A DNA stretch of 64,000 nt from Myroides fluvii. Lineage in GTDB: Bacteria > Bacteroidota > Bacteroidia > Flavobacteriales > Flavobacteriaceae. A program made the position numbers and the translations under genes. The stretch spans positions 2,376,501 to 2,440,500 of the forward strand of contig NZ_CP039934.1 in assembly GCF_009792295.1 (NCBI RefSeq), written 5' to 3'. How positions within the stretch are numbered: the stretch's first letter is position 1; each line of letters begins with the position of its first letter. Below, in pieces: positions 58,119 to 64,000 of the stretch. The notes under the pieces are model-generated. The model was not told the DNA's origin, made no database searches, and saw only the letters and a program-made list of their open reading frames with translations.

Positions 58119-59084
58119 ATGAAAAAAATGATTGTATTTAGTTTGCTATGCCTGAGTGTATTAGTAAGCGCTTGTGATTCGGGTATGGCCTCTTATTGGA
58201 TGGATAACCCCACAAATGAACCCATCACGGTTTACATTGATGAACAAGCTTTCGAGATACCTGCAAACACTAAAATTGCCGTTGATTTGGAGTTCGGGAA
58301 ACACCAATTGAAGTACAAGGATCAAACAGTAAACTTTCACAATGGAGGACGGGTGAATCAATCACAAGCAATGATTAACCCCACACAGAGCAATTACATC
58401 TTCTACAAGCAAATATTTATGGATAAAAGCGATGCGCGTTCAACGGATGAATTTTTTGAATGGACATTGAAAACGCAAAGTGATTCGCTTCGCTTTGTTG
58501 TCAATGATACCCTCATGACCTTATTCGTTCCTTTTCAAGTATCCAATAAAGTGTTTATCAGCAAAACTGATTTTGACTGGAAGTACAATGTGGATGAACC
58601 TCTGCCTCAAACGGTAGATTTATCTAATCCGATGGTAACAAGGAGAAACCGTCAGTTGCTAGATGATCCGAATTATCAAGCAGGAAGATTTCAAGAAACT
58701 GTATATAAAATCTATAGAGAACAAGATTTTATCAATTTCATCCAAGAAGTAAGCGAAGATAAAATTGCGTTTGTACAAGAAAAAATACCGTATGCCGATT
58801 TGCCAAAAGTAAAACTTACCCTGACGAAGGACAAAGAAATCAAGGACGAAGCCTACAGAAAAGAAATTGACAATCAAGTTATAGCCTTTGAACAATGGTT
58901 GGATATGAAGGGAAGTAAATCAACCAAAGGATTTAAAGATTTTTTCTTCTCACAAAAGATAAGCAAGTTGCGAAGCCAATACTTGGAAGAACATCCAGAA
59001 GATTATTCGTTTAATCAAGCAACGAATGAATTGAATGAACAACTCAATGTTTTTATGCTTTATCAATTGAATATCATTGAATAA
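58119..59084 (+). CDS. lipoprotein of unknown function
   Basis: 321 residues. Lipoprotein signal MKKMIVFSLLCLSVLVSACD with lipobox LVSAC. The mature protein starts SGMASYWMDNPTNEPITVYI, a beta-sandwich-like stretch, and ends with a long charged helical part (EVSEDKIAFVQEKIPYADLP to the C-terminus). I use ATG 58119 because it begins the lipoprotein signal. I do not recognise the family. It is a single gene, convergent with a TonB-dependent receptor, and the two share one terminator. Confidence 0.75.
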   Translation: MKKMIVFSLLCLSVLVSACDSGMASYWMDNPTNEPITVYIDEQAFEIPANTKIAVDLEFGKHQLKYKDQTVNFHNGGRVNQSQAMINPTQSNYIFYKQIFMDKSDARSTDEFFEWTLKTQSDSLRFVVNDTLMTLFVPFQVSNKVFISKTDFDWKYNVDEPLPQTVDLSNPMVTRRNRQLLDDPNYQAGRFQETVYKIYREQDFINFIQEVSEDKIAFVQEKIPYADLPKVKLTLTKDKEIKDEAYRKEIDNQVIAFEQWLDMKGSKSTKGFKDFFFSQKISKLRSQYLEEHPEDYSFNQATNELNEQLNVFMLYQLNIIE

Positions 59085-59140
59085 TATTTTGTGTACAGGC
59101 AGATGGAAATCTGCCTAAAAACAACCTCACCTTCACAAAT

Positions 59141-59188
59141 TTATAACAAAAAAAAGCTGAGCGTTAGCTCAGCTTTTTTTTGTTATAA
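59141..59188. terminator. 48-bp inverted repeat serving two convergent genes
   Basis: Two perfect 22-base arms (GC end GCTGAGC/GCTCAGC, then A8/T8 and TTATAAC/GTTATAA) around GTTA. It terminates both the lipoprotein gene and the TonB receptor gene, and includes the receptor's stop codon at 59183-59185. Confidence 0.93.
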
Positions 59189-61669
59189 CATTTCCATGCC
59201 TTCCATATCACCACCGCCTTCTGGGCCACCAGGAGTCATGTTTTTACGTTCTAATTTCTTTGTTTGATTAAATCGATACGTAAACGAAAGATTAATCTGT
59301 CTTCCTCTCCATTGCATTTCACTGTGTGAAATTGACTGAGGCAATACTAAATCTTGTTCTCTTTTTCTCGAATTAAAGATATCGCTGATATTAAATGTAA
59401 TCGTTCCTTTATCTTTTAAAACATCTTTACTCAAGGCTACGTTTCCAGATACGTTTCCTAATACTTTTCCTTGTGCCGTATTGTATGGTGCGCGGTACAT
59501 TCCGTTTAGCTGCCAATCAATCTTATAAGGCAAGGTGATTTTAGAGGAAATACGCGTAAACCAAGCATAAGTATCTTTGTCAAAATTCTGTGTCTCTAAC
59601 GTGCCATCTAAATGAGTAAACGTATAATCTCCTCTAGTCTCTGTTCTGTAAAAGTTAAAGTTACCATTCAATCTCCACCATTTAAATGGAGAATAGTTTA
59701 ACGTAATATCTACCCCATAGCGGTGTTCTGTTGCTAAGTTAATAGGCGAACTAATTGAAATTGGCGTTCCATCTGCTGTTTCTCCAGCAATTCTGCGCAC
59801 AAACTGGAAGGTATCATCCGTTTTGTTGTAGTAAGCCGATGCATTCAACGTAAAGCCAGTCCAACGCTTCATAAACCCTAAATCAACCGCATCCGTTTTT
59901 GCGGGATTTAAATCTGGATTTCCCTGAAAAAAGTTGATGTCACTCGTGTAGTTAGAGAACGGATTTAAGAAAAAACCGCGGGGTCTATTTACACGTCTAC
60001 TATAGCTGATACTAGTGCTTGTACTCTCATTCCATTCGTAGTTTAAAAAAGCACTAGGAAAGAAATCGTTGTATTTTTTGTTGTTGTAACTTTTAGTGTC
60101 CATTTGATTTACATCGATGTTGGAATCCTCCCAACGTAAACCAACCATAAAACTCAACTGAGAAGTAATGCGATCTCCATATTGAGCATAAAGCGCATGA
60201 ATGTTTTCTTTGTATTCTAACGTATTGGATAAACGATTATCCACGTGCCAGCTGTCGTTGTTCAAACGTTGAAGATTAAAAGCCGTATTTGTCGATTTGA
60301 ATGTTCCCAAATAACCCGCTTCAAAATTTCCATGTTCACCAATAGGCAAGGTATAATCTAATTTCGCTAGACCGCTTTTTTCTCTTTCTTTATTGAAGGT
60401 ACGTTCAAAAGAAGTTTGATTTAAATGCTCGTTGATATCGTCAATTCCCGCATTTTCGTTGTCTTTGTCTTGAGCAATTGACCCTTCAATCGTCAAGATA
60501 TGGCCTTCTTTATTAAATTTCTTCTCAAAAGTAGTCGTGTAATCTACATTGTTTCTCGTGCCGTTTTTTTCCTCATTTCTATAGCGATTGTATAAAAAAT
60601 TGTTAGAAGCATCGAAGTAGTCGTAGCTTACGCGATTTGGATTATAGCTTGTATTGCGACGAGCTGTCACGGTATTGGTCCAAGTAATAGAAGGCGTTAA
60701 ATACCATTCTAAACCAAAAGTACCATTGTAGCCTTGTCTTTCTCTGTTGTTGTCTTTGTACTCGTAGATGCGTTGTGTTGGTTCACCTGTTGCAGGATCT
60801 AGGTAGCGGTTGTCGTTTAAGTTATAACCTTCTGACTTAGAGTCTCTATACCCCAAAGAAGTGAAAAAGTTGAACTTTTCACTTCTAAAATTGAACATCG
60901 TATTCAATTCGTAGTTGCGAGGATCTCCAATGGTTCCAGTTACACTTCCATTTATACCTAAAGCTTTTCCTTTTCGCAATATAATATTAATGATACCCGC
61001 ACCACCTTCAGCCTCATAACGAGCCGATGGATTGGTAATTACTTCAACGCGGTCAATTGATTCTGCAGGTAAGATACGCATGGCCTCTTGAATGTTATTC
61101 GCCAATCCCGTTGGTTTGCCATCAATCAATACCTTGACGTTTTCATTTCCTCTCAGGCTAATGGTTCCTTCGCTATCTACTACAACAGAAGGTACATTAT
61201 CTAATACATCTGCGGCAGTTCCTCCTTTGACAATCATATCCTGTCCGACGTTGTATATTTTTTTGTCGAGTTTAATATCCACTGTAGAGCGTTCTGCTAT
61301 AACAGTAACCTCCTCTAACATTTGCGTATCATCTTGTACTTTGTGTACACCGATATTGGTGTTACCCTGTACGCTAATGTTTTTTAGCTCCAGTGTTTTA
61401 AAACCTAGAAAGTCAATTTTAATATAGTAGTTTCCATCGGGAATATCAAAAGAAAAATGACCTTTTTCATCAGTCATCGCTCCAGAAACAAGGTTAGGGT
61501 TGCTTTCGTTTTGAGCATAAATACTCGCGTATTCAAGGGGGGTGTTAGTCGCGGCTTCAATGATAGTACCCGTTACAGTACTTTGAGCGCGGTTCTGAGC
61601 TGCTGTTGTTAGTGCCGTTAAAAATACGAACAACAGCAGAAGAACTGATGAAGGCGTTTGTTTTTTCAT
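59183..61669 (-). CDS. TonB-dependent outer membrane receptor with carboxypeptidase-D-like N-terminal domain
   Basis: 828 residues. Signal peptide (MKKQTPSSVLLLLFVFLTAL, to about residue 25), a carboxypeptidase-D-like beta domain (about 28-115, VTGTIIEAATNTPLEYASIY), a TonB plug (about 125-230, with DVLDNVPSVVVDSEGTISLR and GGAGIINIILRKGKALG), and an outer-membrane barrel of the type ending SFTYRFNQTKKLERKN. The last 20 residues are Gly/Met/Glu-rich (PGGPEGGGDMEGMEML). No SusD partner, so the substrate is probably a small ligand or peptide and cannot be named. Confidence 0.94.
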   Translation of the reverse strand: MKKQTPSSVLLLLFVFLTALTTAAQNRAQSTVTGTIIEAATNTPLEYASIYAQNESNPNLVSGAMTDEKGHFSFDIPDGNYYIKIDFLGFKTLELKNISVQGNTNIGVHKVQDDTQMLEEVTVIAERSTVDIKLDKKIYNVGQDMIVKGGTAADVLDNVPSVVVDSEGTISLRGNENVKVLIDGKPTGLANNIQEAMRILPAESIDRVEVITNPSARYEAEGGAGIINIILRKGKALGINGSVTGTIGDPRNYELNTMFNFRSEKFNFFTSLGYRDSKSEGYNLNDNRYLDPATGEPTQRIYEYKDNNRERQGYNGTFGLEWYLTPSITWTNTVTARRNTSYNPNRVSYDYFDASNNFLYNRYRNEEKNGTRNNVDYTTTFEKKFNKEGHILTIEGSIAQDKDNENAGIDDINEHLNQTSFERTFNKEREKSGLAKLDYTLPIGEHGNFEAGYLGTFKSTNTAFNLQRLNNDSWHVDNRLSNTLEYKENIHALYAQYGDRITSQLSFMVGLRWEDSNIDVNQMDTKSYNNKKYNDFFPSAFLNYEWNESTSTSISYSRRVNRPRGFFLNPFSNYTSDINFFQGNPDLNPAKTDAVDLGFMKRWTGFTLNASAYYNKTDDTFQFVRRIAGETADGTPISISSPINLATEHRYGVDITLNYSPFKWWRLNGNFNFYRTETRGDYTFTHLDGTLETQNFDKDTYAWFTRISSKITLPYKIDWQLNGMYRAPYNTAQGKVLGNVSGNVALSKDVLKDKGTITFNISDIFNSRKREQDLVLPQSISHSEMQWRGRQINLSFTYRFNQTKKLERKNMTPGGPEGGGDMEGMEML

Positions 61670-61754
61670 TTATAGTCGTTTAGTTTATTTCTCTTAAACT
61701 TAGACTATAATTTGAAGGATTGGTTTAATAACTTATTTGTTAAAATAAAGTTAA

Positions 61755-62096
61755 TTATAAGATTTGGTAAATTTTTTCAGTAGGTCGTGCAACAATTGCT
61801 TTGGAACCGTTGACAACAACTGGTCGTTCCATAATTTGAGGATGTGTTACCATCGCTTGGATAATATCTTCATCCGAAAGGGACTTATTAGCAAAGTTTT
61901 CTTGCCAAAAAACATCTTTGACACGTACCAATTCAATAGGAGAGAAGTTTAATTTCTGTAACAACGCTTTAATGTCGTCATAACTGAGGTTTGCATCCAA
62001 ATATTTTATAATTTTGTAGGCTACACCTTGTTGTTCCATAAATGCAATACTTTCTCTGGATTTGCTGCAACGAGGATTGTGATAAATTGTAATCAT
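61755..62096 (-). CDS. ArsC-like thioredoxin-fold reductase
   Basis: 113 residues. Opens ITIYHNPRCSKSRESIAFME with the CxxS site at Cys10, as in glutaredoxin-linked arsenate reductases, and has the later family blocks QENFANKSLSDEDIIQAMVT and HPQIMERPVVVNGSKAIVAR, where the Arg residues match those used for arsenate binding. No other ars genes are near, so either it protects alone or it acts on a different oxyanion or redox substrate, like the related YffB and Spx proteins. It is divergent from the CPBP protease gene, 43 bases apart. Confidence 0.85.
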   Translation of the reverse strand: MITIYHNPRCSKSRESIAFMEQQGVAYKIIKYLDANLSYDDIKALLQKLNFSPIELVRVKDVFWQENFANKSLSDEDIIQAMVTHPQIMERPVVVNGSKAIVARPTEKIYQIL

Positions 62097-62139
62097 AAGT
62101 GTTAGGGTTTGTTCTCAAATATAGCAATTTTTTTGAAAA

Positions 62140-63045
62140 ATGAAATACATCGATCAACTACAATCTCAAGTAAGTAAGAGACAAATTCTGTATTATGTTC
62201 CGTTTACTTGCTTTTATTTGATGATTATGTTTATAAATTGGTTAGTTATAAAATTTTCTTCAATATCAACCAAAGAAACAATTAATTCTCAAATTGAGAT
62301 TTTAGGAAAAAACATAGCATTTTTTCAATTAATCATTCCTTTTGCTATTTTTTTGTTGTTATTAGCCTTGTGGGTGCTATTTGTTCACAAACAATCTTTG
62401 GTGCGTTTAACTACATCAAGAGCAAAAATCGATGGTAAGCGCTTTGGGTTTGCTTTTGCATGCCAGGCCATTTTAATTCTAGTGAGCTTTGCAATCAGTT
62501 ATTTGTTGAATCCAACAAACTTTGTTTTTAATTTTAATGCACCCGCTTTTCTAGGATTCTTTTTTATAGCCCTTATTTTTATTCCGATTCAAACCAGTTT
62601 TGAAGAGTATTTTTTTAGAGGTTATCTAATGCAAGGTGTAGGATTAGCAACGAAAAATAGAGGAATTGCATTACTTGTTACCTCTGTTATTTTTGGATTG
62701 TTACATCTGGCTAATCCCGAAGTAGAAACCCTAGGTAGTGGAATTATGGTTTACTATATTGGAACTGGTTTTTTTCTGGGTATTGTAACCTTGATGGATG
62801 ATGGGTTGGAACTAGCTTTGGGATTTCACGCGGCCAATAATTTGATAGGTGCTTTATTAGTTACATCTAGTTGGACGGTATTTCAAACAAATTCCCTATT
62901 TTTAAATATTGCAGAACAAGCACAAGTATCTGTTTGGGAATTTATTTGGCAAGTATTTGTTTTTTATCCAATACTGCTGCTGATTTTTGCTAAAAAATAC
63001 CAATGGAAGGATTGGAAAAATCGCTTGTTCGGTCGACTCGCTTAA
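62140..63045 (+). CDS. CPBP family intramembrane glutamic protease
   Basis: 301 residues, about eight membrane segments. The catalytic blocks are all present: SFEEYFFRGYLMQG (EExxxR), FGLLHLANPE (FxxxH) and LGFHAANNLIGALL (HxxxN/B), as in CPBP (CAAX protease/bacteriocin-processing) proteins. The Glu pair activates water inside the membrane. Such proteins process peptides or confer bacteriocin self-protection. No bacteriocin genes were seen nearby. It precedes the MenE-like gene by 19 bases and may be co-transcribed with it. Confidence 0.9.
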   Translation: MKYIDQLQSQVSKRQILYYVPFTCFYLMIMFINWLVIKFSSISTKETINSQIEILGKNIAFFQLIIPFAIFLLLLALWVLFVHKQSLVRLTTSRAKIDGKRFGFAFACQAILILVSFAISYLLNPTNFVFNFNAPAFLGFFFIALIFIPIQTSFEEYFFRGYLMQGVGLATKNRGIALLVTSVIFGLLHLANPEVETLGSGIMVYYIGTGFFLGIVTLMDDGLELALGFHAANNLIGALLVTSSWTVFQTNSLFLNIAEQAQVSVWEFIWQVFVFYPILLLIFAKKYQWKDWKNRLFGRLA

Positions 63046-63064
63046 TTTTTTGAAGTTTTAATTT

Positions 63065-64000
63065 ATGCACAATACGTATATTCACCCTCAATTCAAATTG
63101 AATGGGGTGATACAGAGTATGGATTCTCTTGCGAATGAAGCTCTTCGGATGCAGCAAGCACCAGAGGATTACCTTCGCGATTTAGGGCAGTTAATCCACG
63201 ATTGGTTGGATGACAAGGAATATATCCTACAACGAACATCCGGAACTACTGGTCCGCCGAAAGAAATTCAACTAAACAAAGCAGCTATGTGTGCTTCAGC
63301 TGAAGCCACAGTTACTTTCTTTGATATGAAACCAGGAAGCAAAGCTTTGTTGTGTATGTCTACTCAATTTGTTGGTGGAAAACTGATGTTTATTCGAGCC
63401 CTTTTGTTTGGATGGGAACTCGATGTAGTCCAACCTACTGCACGTCCCTTAGCTAATACAGCTACCCACTATAATTTTGTTGCCATGGTACCCATGCAAG
63501 TAGAAAATAGCCTGGAGGAACTGAATCAGATTGATACACTCATCATTGGCGGAGCTAAAGTATCCCCCGTTTTAGCACAAAAATTGATGAATATAAAAAC
63601 GCGTGTGTATGAAACCTATGGCATGACGGAAACCATTACTCATATTGCAGCGAAGAAAATAGGCCTACCTTATTTTGAAGTATTGCCTCACGCACAGATA
63701 CAAACGGATGAACGCGGTTGTTTGGTTATAAATGCACCCGCAGTAAATCCGAATCCTATTGTGACGAATGATTTGGTCCAATGGATTGATGACAGAACGT
63801 TTGAATGGTTAGGGCGTTTTGACCATGTAATCAACAGCGGAGGAGTAAAGTTGTTTCCGGAACAAATTGAAGAAAAATTAGCCGATAAAATAAAAGCGCG
63901 CTTTTTTATAGGGGGTAAACCCCATGATTATTTTGGTACGATTGTGGTATTAGTCATTGAAAGTCAGCCCTATGCTTTGGAAGCGGATATTTTCGAAGGA
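63065..64000 (+). CDS. AMP-binding acyl-CoA ligase, MenE (o-succinylbenzoate-CoA ligase)-like, truncated by window edge
   Basis: The first 312 codons are present and run off the right edge. ATP-binding loop RTSGTTGPPKEIQLNK (about residues 58-73), the adenylate-site block VYETYGMTETITHI, and the Asp/Arg-hinge block EWLGRFDHVINSGGVKLFPE are those of the ANL superfamily. The short N-terminus before the ATP loop is typical of small Bacteroidota MenE proteins, which attach CoA to o-succinylbenzoate in menaquinone synthesis. I am confident of the superfamily, less of the exact substrate. Confidence 0.85.
   Translation, partial: MHNTYIHPQFKLNGVIQSMDSLANEALRMQQAPEDYLRDLGQLIHDWLDDKEYILQRTSGTTGPPKEIQLNKAAMCASAEATVTFFDMKPGSKALLCMSTQFVGGKLMFIRALLFGWELDVVQPTARPLANTATHYNFVAMVPMQVENSLEELNQIDTLIIGGAKVSPVLAQKLMNIKTRVYETYGMTETITHIAAKKIGLPYFEVLPHAQIQTDERGCLVINAPAVNPNPIVTNDLVQWIDDRTFEWLGRFDHVINSGGVKLFPEQIEEKLADKIKARFFIGGKPHDYFGTIVVLVIESQPYALEADIFEG

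Noticed and set aside
1..64000. CRISPR array
   Set aside because: The only tandem repeat of note (14 bp at 22141) has no spacers and is too short to be a CRISPR repeat.

Overview
The window is chromosomal DNA of low G+C content from a member of the Bacteroidota, almost certainly family Flavobacteriaceae and possibly Myroides-like. Reasons: SusC/SusD pairs with a FecI/FecR switch, a Rho with a long Asn/Gln-rich insert, a DUF4293 membrane protein, DUF2795 next to secA, a fused P-protein (gcvP), and promoters of the Bacteroidota type (TTTG about 19 bp before TAnnTTTG). Genus assignment is inference only. Many genes end in strong hairpin-plus-T terminators, which makes transcription units easy to read.

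Layout. 1-9404 is ordinary chromosome: the N-terminal half of an MsbA-type ABC exporter overlapping truA, a secreted M64 peptidase, a YfcE-like phosphoesterase, DUF4293, rho, and unknown proteins. 9788-12260 is an accessory patch: two tandem tRNA-Arg(ACG) genes behind a consensus promoter, then a broken gene, an AT-rich nucleoside 2-deoxyribosyltransferase-like gene with a palindrome over its promoter, a small unknown gene ending in a 46-bp perfect palindrome, and a coding remnant. It looks like the remains of an island at a tRNA locus. 12448-20071 is housekeeping: short methyltransferase-like protein, LolD/MacB-type ATPase, cobalamin adenosyltransferase, DUF2795, secA, M3 peptidase. 20371-30277 holds a lipoprotein, pirin, mlaF/mlaE, a glycosyltransferase and flippase, two drug/metabolite-type exporters (EamA, Bcr/CflA) with an AraC regulator, and a small membrane protein.

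30440-30622 is a G+C-rich patch (about 43% by hand count, against about 20% just upstream) with self-complementary ends, internal helices and a terminator, but no open reading frame. I consider it the best candidate for an undescribed structured RNA. 30639-40930 has gcvP, a UbiA-like membrane protein, an M17 aminopeptidase, a GNAT acetyltransferase, a retropepsin-like protein lacking its catalytic Asp, a membrane protein/XRE regulator pair with double operators, a HugZ-family protein with a palindrome upstream, an EamA transporter and a secreted unknown.

41030-50126 reads as one nutrient-uptake operon: ECF sigma factor, FecR anti-sigma, SusC-like transporter with an STN signalling domain, SusD-like lipoprotein and two exported metallophosphoesterases. 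I infer uptake of a phosphorylated substrate, with outer-membrane binding feeding back through STN-FecR-FecI to switch the operon on. A terminator separates it from an M28 peptidase. 52035-64000 holds a 1981-residue alpha-2-macroglobulin-like protein lacking the thioester Cys, a lipoprotein, a TonB-dependent receptor, an ArsC-like protein, a CPBP intramembrane protease, and the start of a MenE-like acyl-CoA ligase that runs off the right edge.
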